This document shows positions 1-6,484 of a DNA stretch of 44,121 nucleotides, piece by piece. How positions within the stretch are numbered: the stretch's first letter is position 1; each line of letters begins with the position of its first letter. Below the pieces are notes generated by a model. That model saw only the letters and a program-made list of their open reading frames with translations, searched no databases and had not been told where the DNA came from. Source of the stretch: a virus; IMG/VR virus record IMGVR_UViG_3300034012_002031, positions 1 through 44,121 of that record; one strand, 5' to 3'. A program made the position numbers and the translations under genes.

Positions 1-174
1 CTTGGTGAAGGCGAAGTAGCCGATCTGGCTCGGATGCACTGAGCGGCCCAGCTCTGTCTCTACGATGCTCAAGAGATAGGTTGTTTTACCTGACCCCAGC
101 TACGGGGGGCCGAAGACTTTTACGATCTTCGGCCCCAACTCCTTCTCAGTTGTGCTCATGTGTTGCTTTTCCAT
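1..174 (-). CDS. SF1 (UvrD/Dda-like) helicase N-terminus, partial, interrupted by in-frame TAG
   Basis: The reading frame from ATG 174 (or ATG 159) encodes a short leader, then KIVKVFGPP, a TAG codon at 100-102, and LGSGKTTYLLSIVE, continuing off the left edge through IGYFAFTK. Removing the six bases 97-102 gives a canonical Walker A of superfamily 1 helicases (FGPPGSGKTTYLL), and the downstream IGYFAFTK matches the next SF1 motif. The family unwinds DNA with ATP during phage replication, which fits the primase and putative ssDNA-binding genes just upstream. Neither start has a strong ribosome-binding site: an AAGG sits 1 nt before ATG 174, and a weak GGAAAAG precedes ATG 159. The gene could be truly broken, suppressed, or a sequence error. 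Only the first 58 codons are visible, so family assignment rests on the P-loop and one further motif. Confidence 0.6.
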
Positions 175-178
175 GCCT

Positions 179-409
179 TCATTCCCACTCGTCCGCTGGC
201 CACACCAACACCGGCGTGTGCTCGCCCACGTAGGCGCCCTCGATGTTGAACTCAATGAACTCGCGTGCCTCTTCGTGCGTCATGCCCTGCTTGATCAGGT
301 TCTCCCTGATCTGCTCGGCGTCGTACACCAGCGCGCTGCACAGGCCCTTGTCGCGCCAGACCATTGCGGGCCCGATGATGGCGTTGTCGTGTCCGTCGAT
401 CTTGAGCAT
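179..409 (-). CDS. conserved small phage protein, unknown function (76 aa)
   Basis: A 76-residue acidic soluble protein with no membrane segment. The central part is helical and charged (AEQIRENLIKQGMTHEEARE) and is followed by FIEFNIEGAYVGEHTPVLVW. That pattern of an 'EF-N-GAYVG-TP' block near the C-terminus is familiar from small uncharacterised proteins in phage replication regions, but I cannot name a function. Its ATG lies in a TGATG overlap with the stop of the primase gene, so translation is probably coupled. Its own stop is 5 nt before the first possible start of the helicase. Position suggests an accessory replication protein; this is inference only. Confidence 0.75.
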   Translation of the reverse strand: MLKIDGHDNAIIGPAMVWRDKGLCSALVYDAEQIRENLIKQGMTHEEAREFIEFNIEGAYVGEHTPVLVWPADEWE

Positions 410-1941
410 CAGAATGGACTCCTCTGGGTGCGTTGCTCGGGCGTTGCGAACGGGGCGTCTTGCCGGTCAAAGCGCGGGATGCGCCAGCAGCGCGCCGCTC
501 TGTTCTTCAAGAAGAGGCTTATGGGCTCGCCCCCGAGGTCGCGGATGCGCTGGGCCATCTTGGGCGCGGTCATGCCCTTGAAGTTGTTGCGCACCAGGTG
601 CGCTTCGAGGTCCTTCATGCGGAAGTAAGTCTTGGCCTCTTCGTCGTCCGTCCACGGCCGGCCCATGAGAATCTCATCGCGGTCCATGGCCTGTTGCAGG
701 TGGGTGCAGAACTCTTCAAGCAAGTCGTTGAAGCGACCGGTGATGCTGGTGTCTTCGCTGGCCTCGGTGATCTGCTCAGTCTCGACCATCTCCTTGAGCA
801 ACGCGTTGAGGAGCTGCTCCCAGTCTTGCTTGCGCAGCGTGGGAGGCAGCAGGTTGATCTTCTCGACGCAGGCCTTCTGGAAGGCCGCCTGAGCAAACAG
901 GCTCTCAGTGTCGAGCTCGATGCGCTTGCCGTTGATGTCGAGGAACCACAGGGGCGGCTCGCTGTTGTACTTGGACAGGGAAGACATCTGCGGGGCGTCT
1001 GGCCCGTGGGCCCCGATCCCATGCTTGCGTGTCCTGCATAGGCCGCTGTTGCAAAAGCTGTTGAGCGGCGCGTCCTTGCACTTGTAGCGGTAATCCTTTT
1101 TGTGGAGCTGCTTGATGATGATCTGCAGCTCGTTGTTGGGCAGCGGAGGCGCCACGTACTTGAAGTTGTGCTCGGACAGGGCGTTGTCCCAGTTCACTGG
1201 GTGCACCTTCTTGAGGTAGATGCCGATGTTGAAAAGCGCGTTGTTGCGTGTGCCCTCTGGCACGCCCTGCGCGCACAACGCTTGCAGGCATGGAGGGCCG
1301 TCTTTGATTGGGTGGTCAGCCTGCTTGGGCTGCTCGGGAAACTGAAGGTCTGTGGGCTGGACCCATTGGTCGTAAAGGCCGTAGAACTCTTCAAGGGTTG
1401 CTGCGGTGCCATCATCCTTGATGGCGTAGCGCATGGTCTGGTCGCTGCCGAAGTAGGGCAGGTTCAAGAAGTTGCCGGTGTCGCCGCGGTCGACCAGAAT
1501 CTCTGACTGCTTGGGGAATATCTCGCGCCCTGCTTCACCCAGCAGCGCCGCTGCAGCCTTGAGGAACCGCTGCATCTCCGAGGCGGGGATGGGGTCCTTG
1601 ATGAAGAGGAAGACGTGAGCGCCGCCGGACTTGCTGCGACACACCACCATGGGCAGTTCCAGGCTGCGGATTTTCTTTATGAGCCCGGCGTGGTCCAGCG
1701 GATACTGGTCAATGTCAATACAGCCCCAGATGCACGTGTTATCCGCCCTGATCGGAATAATCCCCAGACTCGGCTCAACGCCTTCGAGGTGTTTGGACCA
1801 GAGGTCGTCAGTCGGTGGCTTGCGCACCACGACGGCCTTGCCTGCCTGCTTTCCGTCCCCTCGTGAGGACTCGATTTTGTATGTTCCATAGGCGATGTCC
1901 AGGCCGGAGAAGATCGCCTTGAACCTGGTGATGTCAGTCAT
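409..1941 (-). CDS. archaeo-eukaryotic primase (AEP) superfamily protein
   Basis: A 510-residue protein with an N-terminal AEP-type catalytic core. The acidic motif is IDID (Asp76, Asp78), the second motif is SGGAHVF (Ser105-His109), and the third lies in EILVDRGDTGNFLNLPYF around Asp151. The order and spacing match the primase-polymerase fold, and the overall look is closest to the primase domain also seen in TOTE-type systems. Residues about 215-310 form a PriCT-like helical region ending in cysteines (Cys288, Cys297, Cys302, perhaps with Cys218 or Cys223), likely a metal-binding cluster. It should synthesise primers for phage DNA replication. The C-terminal 200 residues are helical and not assigned. 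No canonical strong Shine-Dalgarno is present; GAAAGAAG lies before the ATG. It follows a 118-nt gap containing palindromes. Confidence 0.85.
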   Translation of the reverse strand: MTDITRFKAIFSGLDIAYGTYKIESSRGDGKQAGKAVVVRKPPTDDLWSKHLEGVEPSLGIIPIRADNTCIWGCIDIDQYPLDHAGLIKKIRSLELPMVVCRSKSGGAHVFLFIKDPIPASEMQRFLKAAAALLGEAGREIFPKQSEILVDRGDTGNFLNLPYFGSDQTMRYAIKDDGTAATLEEFYGLYDQWVQPTDLQFPEQPKQADHPIKDGPPCLQALCAQGVPEGTRNNALFNIGIYLKKVHPVNWDNALSEHNFKYVAPPLPNNELQIIIKQLHKKDYRYKCKDAPLNSFCNSGLCRTRKHGIGAHGPDAPQMSSLSKYNSEPPLWFLDINGKRIELDTESLFAQAAFQKACVEKINLLPPTLRKQDWEQLLNALLKEMVETEQITEASEDTSITGRFNDLLEEFCTHLQQAMDRDEILMGRPWTDDEEAKTYFRMKDLEAHLVRNNFKGMTAPKMAQRIRDLGGEPISLFLKNRAARCWRIPRFDRQDAPFATPEQRTQRSPF

Positions 1942-1980
1942 TTCTTCTTTCTTGTGAGGAGGGGCCTACTCATGGCCAGG

Positions 1981-2018
1981 CGGGTACCCGTGTGTTGCCT
2001 CCTGGGAGCTACCCAGGA
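1981..2018 (-). repeat. two palindromic elements in the gap upstream of the primase gene
   Basis: The 118-nt gap between the putative ssDNA-binding gene and the primase holds a perfect 10-bp palindrome (CGGGTACCCG, 1981-1990). Next to it is a 7-bp-stem hairpin with a 5-nt loop (TCCTGGG-AGCTA-CCCAGGA, 2000-2018). There is no T-run on either side, so it is not a typical intrinsic terminator. It could be an RNA processing or attenuation hairpin, or a protein-binding site. Confidence 0.5.
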
Positions 2019-2059
2019 TGACTCAACTATCAGTGACCCAGCCACTTTCGGCCCCAAAA

Positions 2060-2833
2060 TCAGAATGGAGCTGGCCCGTTGCCCGTGGCGCCCGACTCAC
2101 TCTCGTGCTTGACCTTGACATCACCCGCGCCGACTGACTGCGCGAACGACTTGGCTGCGTTGTAGATGTCCGCACTGCCCACATCGCCAATGCGCTGAAT
2201 CTCCCAGCCGAACCACTTGCCCTTGTCGTTGGACTCGGCCACGGTGGTCAGCATGTACGTCTGGCTGTACATCGGCGGCGTGAACAGACCATTCTTGCCC
2301 GACATCTTCACCGACTGCATCATGGAGTTCCACTTGCGGCTCTTCTTGAGCTGCGTGGACTTCATGGTGATGAGCGCCGGCTCTGGCACGCCAGCGGCAT
2401 TGACCAGCATGACGTAGTAGTTGGCCGTGTTCTCGATGTAGTTCCCGTTGTCCAGGTAGTCCTTGTTGTCGCCAGGCTCCTTGTGAGTCTGCGCGAGGAT
2501 GTCGCTGGTTGCGGGGTAGATGTGCACGGGTGCACCACTGCCCTGGCCGCGGGGTGCCCACTCAATGTACTGGCGCACGTAGGCGCACGGCACAACGGTG
2601 ATGCCCTTCTTGCCGTCGTAGAGCTCGCCGGTCACCGAGTTGAGGATCATGCCCGGCAGTGCGCCGTCCACTTCCCCCACCTCAGGGCTGGTGCTGGTCA
2701 GCAGCCGCAGGAACGGCAGTGCATAGTCGTCCTGCGTCATGCCGTCAAAGCCGGCGCCAGCGTCCTGCTCCAGGTCGCTCATGATTGCCAGTGCGGTGCT
2801 GGCCTTTTGTTCCGCGATCTCGTTCTTTGCCAT
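2060..2833 (-). CDS. putative ssDNA-binding / replication-associated phage protein (257 aa)
   Basis: The start is taken at ATG 2833 (MAKNEIAEQ) because an AAGGAAA ribosome site sits upstream; a longer reading would run back into the preceding gene. The core has a conserved phage look: DDYALPFLRLLTSTSPEVGE, then VPCAYVRQYIEWAPRG, an aromatic-rich NTANYYVMLV segment, and KSRKWNSMMQ. It is predicted mostly beta with scattered aromatics. The C-terminus is a flexible, Gly/Ser-rich tail ending in PAPF, which recalls the hydrophobic tip of ssDNA-binding proteins, although it lacks a strong acidic run. Placement directly upstream of the primase supports a replication role. Function is inferred from context and tail shape, not from a recognised OB-fold signature. 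Confidence 0.6.
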   Translation of the reverse strand: MAKNEIAEQKASTALAIMSDLEQDAGAGFDGMTQDDYALPFLRLLTSTSPEVGEVDGALPGMILNSVTGELYDGKKGITVVPCAYVRQYIEWAPRGQGSGAPVHIYPATSDILAQTHKEPGDNKDYLDNGNYIENTANYYVMLVNAAGVPEPALITMKSTQLKKSRKWNSMMQSVKMSGKNGLFTPPMYSQTYMLTTVAESNDKGKWFGWEIQRIGDVGSADIYNAAKSFAQSVGAGDVKVKHESESGATGNGPAPF

Positions 2834-2849
2834 GATAAATTTCCTTGGT

Positions 2850-3404
2850 TCACTTGGTCTTGATGGTTGCTTTTTGGCCGATGTACACGCCAAACAGCTC
2901 TGTGTCGACTTGGTCGCCCTTCTCGACACGCTCTTTCACCCAGGCCTTGAGGGTCTGGGGCTCGATCTTCTGTGCCTGCTCAGCAGGGTAGCCTTGCTGG
3001 CCCAGGAGACTCAGTAGACGAACGCAAAGCTCGTCTTCGTTGCGCCCAAAGCGGACGCTCACGGTGTTCTTGATCAGGTCATCAAAGCCCCGATCGCGCA
3101 GCCATTGGAAGGCCTCTTCCTGCCGCGCCTTGGGGATGCTCGCGCTGTAGAAGGGCTTGATGTCAACGGTCGAGCCGTCGCCCATCACGAACTTCTTCAT
3201 GCCTGCCTCGGCCATGGCCTCGGGGATCGTTTGCTCAGTGAGCTTGCGGTACTGCTCAGACTTTTCTGAGACGGTCTTCTCAAGGTCAGCAAGCTCTTTT
3301 TCAAGAAGCTTGGCTCGCTTTGCAAGGCCCGCGATGCCTGTTACCTGCTCGTCAGAAACTTGCAGAGCACCGGCATCTTCCTCAAATAAATTCGTAAGAC
3401 TCAT
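2850..3404 (-). CDS. conserved coiled-coil phage protein, unknown function (184 aa)
   Basis: The start is ATG 3404 (MSLTNLF), preceded by AGGAGA; the frame is open further upstream but overlaps the neighbouring gene. Residues about 25-65 are a heptad-rich coiled coil (LAKRAKLLEKELADLEKTVSEK). Then come an EAMAEAGMKKF segment, IKPFYSASIP, EEAFQWLRDRGFDDLIKN, and a C-terminal VDTELFGVYIGQKATIK. This arrangement is recurrent in environmental podovirus-like genomes beside replication genes, always without a known activity. It starts inside the 3' end of the 114-aa gene (23-nt overlap) and lies 16 nt from the next gene. A role in DNA replication or recombination is an inference from neighbours only. 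Confidence 0.75.
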   Translation of the reverse strand: MSLTNLFEEDAGALQVSDEQVTGIAGLAKRAKLLEKELADLEKTVSEKSEQYRKLTEQTIPEAMAEAGMKKFVMGDGSTVDIKPFYSASIPKARQEEAFQWLRDRGFDDLIKNTVSVRFGRNEDELCVRLLSLLGQQGYPAEQAQKIEPQTLKAWVKERVEKGDQVDTELFGVYIGQKATIKTK

Positions 3405-3726
3405 CAGATTCTCCTTTCTTGAAAAGATCAACCTCCAACGGGATGTAGCGTCTCTCACGCTTGTCCCACTTGAGGCACTTAAAGCGGCCGTTGTTCTTCG
3501 CGGCCGCCACTGCGCAGGTGATACCTATCGCAGACGGATCACCAATGAGGAGCAAGAAGTCCTCGTCGGTGAAGCGTTCGAGTTTGCGCTGAATGCGCCG
3601 CACTGTCGGGACGACAGAAAAGGCGATCTGCGCGTTGAATGGCAAGATGGTTTCGATTTGGCCGTAGTCCAAGGCGCTCGCAATGTTGTGCTGCGAGGTC
3701 TCAGAGACGACATATACCTTTGGCAC
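3382..3726 (-). CDS. conserved phage protein, unknown function (114 aa), GTG start
   Basis: The protein opens with VPKVYVVSETS from GTG 3726-3724, with a good AGGAGA ribosome site in front. It has an alternating alpha/beta pattern: VYVVSE strand, ILPFNAQIAFS, helix RRIQRKLERF, then DFLLLIGDPSAIGITCAVAAAKNNGRFKCLKWDKRERRYIPLEV. The 'DFLLL-GDP-AI--AVAAAKNNGR-K-LKWDK' half is a recognisable motif of small phage proteins encoded by first genes of replication operons. I know no biochemical function. It is the first gene of the leftward replication operon, and the 84-nt divergent region lies directly upstream. Confidence 0.75.
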   Translation of the reverse strand: MPKVYVVSETSQHNIASALDYGQIETILPFNAQIAFSVVPTVRRIQRKLERFTDEDFLLLIGDPSAIGITCAVAAAKNNGRFKCLKWDKRERRYIPLEVDLFKKGESDESYEFI

Positions 3727-3756
3727 TTAATTTCTCCTTTCTGGAAATGAGCGACC

Positions 3757-3785
3757 AGTGTACACTCCCGGCAAGGGCCGCGCAA
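3757..3785 (-). promoter_or_regulatory. candidate sigma70-like leftward promoter with central palindrome
   Basis: In the 84-nt gap between divergent genes, the minus strand carries TTGCGC (3780-3785), 17 nt, then TACACT (3757-3762). The -10 hexamer sits in a perfect 10-bp palindrome, AGTGTACACT (3757-3766), so the plus strand has the same hexamer facing the rightward helicase gene, but with a poor -35. This is a match by eye only. A dyad centred on the -10 could be an operator that controls both directions. Confidence 0.35.
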
Positions 3786-3810
3786 GCCCCCATCAAGAAA
3801 GTGAGAACAC

Positions 3811-5262
3811 ATGGACCGATTCCTTGAGACCTACCCGTTCAAGAACAAGCCCTTCCTGCATCAGCAGGCCTACCTACAGCGCTTCTGGGACTCTCCGGTC
3901 GCAGCCCTGTTCGCGGACACAGGCACTGGCAAGAGCTTCATGCTCATCAACAATGCCTCGATGCTCTACGACAAAGGCAAGATCAATGCGCTGTTGATCG
4001 TCGCACCCAAGGGCGTGTACCGCAACTGGTTGAAGGTGGAAATCCCCAAGCATCTGCCGGACCACATTGTGCATCGGATCGCCATCTGGTCCCCAAGCCC
4101 GCGCAAGGCCGAGGCCATGGCGCTCGACAGCCTCTTCGTCTCCACCGAGGACCTGAAGATTTTGATCATAAACGTCGAGGCGTTCAGCACGGCCAAGGGC
4201 ACCGCCTTTGCCAAGCGGTTCCTGCTTGTGCACAACGCGATGATGGCCGTGGATGAGAGCACGACCATCAAGGGCCATACGGCGCAGCGCTCAAAGAACG
4301 CGGTAAAGGTCGGCATCGGCGCACGCTTCCGCCGCATCATGACAGGCTCCCCGGTAACCAAGAGCCCAATGGACCTGTATCAGCAGTGCGAGTTTCTGTC
4401 CCCGAACTGCCTGAACATCCACAGTTACTTTGCCTTTCAGTCCAGATACGCGGTCACCGTTGAGCGACAACTGGCATCCCACTCATTCAAGCAGGTGGTG
4501 GGATATCGCAGGCTTGATGAACTCAAAGAGAAGCTCGACAGGTTCAGCTTCCGTGTCCGCAAAGACGAATGCTTCGACCTGCCGGACAAGGTGTTCCTCA
4601 AACGCGAGGTGGAGTTGACCTCCGAACAGCGCAGGGCCTACGATCAGATGGTGCTGGCGGCTCTTGCGACCTTTGATCAGGGCATCAGCACGACGGTAAA
4701 CGTCCTGACACAGATCATGCGTTTACAACAGATTGTTTGTGGGCACGTGACGCTGGACACGGGCGAGGTGGTCACGCTCAAAAGCAACCGCATGGATGAG
4801 CTCTTGGCGGCCATTGAAGAGTCGGACGGCAAGATCATCATCTGGGCCAACTTCCGACACGACATTGAGGCGATCAATCTCGCGTTGCAAAAAGAATACG
4901 GGATGAACAGTGTTGCCACCTACTTTGGCGACACTACGGCCGAAGACCGCTCAGACATCGTGGACCGATTTCAAGACCCGAACAGCGAGCTGCGATTTTT
5001 TGTGGGCCAGCCCCGCACTGGTGGCTATGGCCTGACGCTCACCGAGGCGCACACGATGATCTATTACTCCAACACGTACGACTTGGAGATTCGCCTGCAG
5101 TCTGAGGCCCGCATTGACCGCTACGGCCAGAAGAACAAGATGACCTACATCGACTTGGCGTCCCCCGACACGGTGGACGAGAAGATCGTCGAGGCCTTGC
5201 AAAAGAAGATGAATATCGCCAACCTGATTCTTGGGGAGCATGCTCGGGAGTGGATCAAGTGA
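3811..5262 (+). CDS. SF2 DEAD/DEAH (SNF2-like) helicase
   Basis: A 483-residue protein with the full SF2 motor. A Q-motif-like LHQQ is at 17-20 and Walker A is ADTGTGKS at 35-42. Motif Ia lies near LLIVAPKGVYRNW (61-73), the DEAH-type Walker B is DEST (148-151), and motif III is TGSPV (178-182). The second RecA lobe has KIIIWANFRHDIEAI and the arginine-finger motif VI around QSEARIDRYGQ near residue 430. The linker and second lobe match the SNF2/Rad54-like phage helicases, which translocate on duplex DNA and may remodel forks or recombination intermediates. It is the first rightward gene. Its ribosome site is weak (GAAAGTGAG). The stop codon is embedded in the hairpin that precedes the HNH gene. 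Confidence 0.9.
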   Translation: MDRFLETYPFKNKPFLHQQAYLQRFWDSPVAALFADTGTGKSFMLINNASMLYDKGKINALLIVAPKGVYRNWLKVEIPKHLPDHIVHRIAIWSPSPRKAEAMALDSLFVSTEDLKILIINVEAFSTAKGTAFAKRFLLVHNAMMAVDESTTIKGHTAQRSKNAVKVGIGARFRRIMTGSPVTKSPMDLYQQCEFLSPNCLNIHSYFAFQSRYAVTVERQLASHSFKQVVGYRRLDELKEKLDRFSFRVRKDECFDLPDKVFLKREVELTSEQRRAYDQMVLAALATFDQGISTTVNVLTQIMRLQQIVCGHVTLDTGEVVTLKSNRMDELLAAIEESDGKIIIWANFRHDIEAINLALQKEYGMNSVATYFGDTTAEDRSDIVDRFQDPNSELRFFVGQPRTGGYGLTLTEAHTMIYYSNTYDLEIRLQSEARIDRYGQKNKMTYIDLASPDTVDEKIVEALQKKMNIANLILGEHAREWIK

Positions 5263-5291
5263 CATGTGATAGGATGGGACTGTCACATGTC
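5261..5291 (+). promoter_or_regulatory. hairpin at the helicase stop codon, just before the HNH gene ribosome site
   Basis: Perfect 9-bp arms GACATGTGA (5261-5269) and TCACATGTC (5283-5291) flank a 13-nt loop. The helicase TGA overlaps the left arm, and the AGGAGG of the next gene begins 5 nt after the right arm. No T-run follows, so it is unlikely to be a classical terminator. It may regulate read-through, mRNA stability or translation of the endonuclease. Confidence 0.55.
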
Positions 5292-5306
5292 TTCATAGGA
5301 GGCTTC

Positions 5307-5786
5307 ATGGCGGCCAAACACGGTCATACCCGCGCACGCAATGGCAAGTGGTCTAGCCTGTACATCAGGTTCATGAACATGAAGGCCCGTTGCGTGCGTC
5401 CGAGCGATCCAGACTACGTGCGATATGGGGCCAAGGGCATTACCGTTTGTGGCCGATGGTTGCACGGGGAGAAAGGCCTGACGGGTTTTGAATGCTTCTT
5501 GCAGGACATGGGCGAGCCGCCCTTCGAAAAGGCCACCATAGATCGGATTGACAGCCGCCTGGGGTACAGCCCGGACAACTGTCGATGGGCGAGCTTTAAA
5601 GAGCAGGGCAATAACCGTCGGACCAACCGCTGGGTGGATATTGAGGGCGTTCGCAAGACCGTGACGCAGTGGTCCGAGGTCAGCGGTGTGGGACCCAAGA
5701 CCATCTTGTATCGGCTTAATCGTGGCCTGCCCGCGCAGCAGGCGGTCTTTGAAAAACCATCCCGGCATAGGCACTTTAAGACATGA
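5307..5786 (+). CDS. free-standing HNH-like homing endonuclease family protein
   Basis: The start is ATG 5307 (MAAKHGHTR), chosen for its strong AGGAGG site 4 nt upstream. The 159-residue product has the YGAKGITVCGRWL block, then FECFLQDMGEPP, then TIDRIDSRLGYSPDNCRWAS-KEQ-NNRRTN. This is the arrangement of a large phage family usually annotated as HNH or AP2/HNH endonucleases; the canonical first histidine is replaced by the DRID segment. The last 50 residues (VTQWSEVSGVGPKTILYRLNRG) resemble a NUMOD-type helix-turn-helix DNA-binding repeat. It probably cuts a related phage genome to spread its own gene. Its insertion between two replication genes and the hairpin in front are typical of mobile endonuclease genes. 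The last 4 nt overlap the exonuclease start (ATGA). Confidence 0.75.
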   Translation: MAAKHGHTRARNGKWSSLYIRFMNMKARCVRPSDPDYVRYGAKGITVCGRWLHGEKGLTGFECFLQDMGEPPFEKATIDRIDSRLGYSPDNCRWASFKEQGNNRRTNRWVDIEGVRKTVTQWSEVSGVGPKTILYRLNRGLPAQQAVFEKPSRHRHFKT

Positions 5787-6484
5787 CACTGATCCCCTGG
5801 GCAAACACCGCCGCGTACGAAAAACTCGAAAGAGTAGACACGTCGTCAGGACGTATCTATGTTCTGCCAAATGGTGAACACGTCCCGTCGGTGACGACCA
5901 TCCTGGACCGCACCAAGGACAAGACCGCGCTCAAGGAGTGGGCCGATCGTGTGGGTCAGGCCGAGGCTGACAGGCAGAAGGACCAGGCCTCCTACGTGGG
6001 CACGCACATGCACCTGGCGCTGGAGCACATCCTGAGCAGCGAGCCGTGGTCCGTGAGCCCTGACTGGCTGGCCATGAGGGGCTACGAGATGGCTTTTCGC
6101 CTGGCCAACAGGTACTTTGGCGCAATCTCCGAGATTCACGGCTCGGAGGTGTCACTGCACTACGGGCGCCAGTACGCCGGCACGACCGACCTGGTGGCCA
6201 CGTACCGGGGCAAGCTGGCCATCGTCGACTTCAAGCAGTCGGTCAAGCCCAAGCGGTACGAGTACATCACCGACTACTTCCACCAGCTTGCGGCGTACGC
6301 GATCGCGCACGACCGCATGTACGACACGCAGATTGACTTCGGCGCTGTGCTGATTGCCGTGCAGGACGGCACGACTCAGGAGTTCACCACCACTGGCCGT
6401 GAATGGGCTGCATTCAAGGCTCAGTGGATGGAGAGGCTCACGTCGGCGGAGCGGGCTGCTGAGCAGCAGCCACCAGCGGGCTGA
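5783..6484 (+). CDS. PD-(D/E)XK nuclease (RecB/Cas4/lambda-exonuclease-like)
   Basis: A 233-residue protein with the core nuclease motifs. GTHMH carries His75/His77 after an N-terminal helix. Glu122 lies in SEVSLHYG, Asp136 in AGTTDLV, and D-x-K is IVDFKQS (Asp149, Lys151). QLAAYA (Gln168) provides the following helix motif. This is the standard order H-E-D-(D/E)xK-QxxxY of RecB-like exonucleases. In phages these resect or recycle DNA for recombination and replication. It is translationally coupled to the HNH gene by ATGA. Its last 47 nt overlap, in antisense, the end of the large virion gene on the other strand. Confidence 0.85.
   Translation: MTLIPWANTAAYEKLERVDTSSGRIYVLPNGEHVPSVTTILDRTKDKTALKEWADRVGQAEADRQKDQASYVGTHMHLALEHILSSEPWSVSPDWLAMRGYEMAFRLANRYFGAISEIHGSEVSLHYGRQYAGTTDLVATYRGKLAIVDFKQSVKPKRYEYITDYFHQLAAYAIAHDRMYDTQIDFGAVLIAVQDGTTQEFTTTGREWAAFKAQWMERLTSAERAAEQQPPAG

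Noticed and set aside
1942-2059. A tRNA gene in one of the larger gaps (1942-2059, 16059-16166, 33925-34092)
   Set aside because: No cloverleaf, T-loop (GGTTCGA-type) or acceptor stem was recognised in any gap.
6454-6471. 7-bp hairpin GGCTGCT-GAGC-AGCAGCC as a terminator for the convergent genes
   Set aside because: No T-run on either strand and it lies within both coding frames, so it is not called a terminator.
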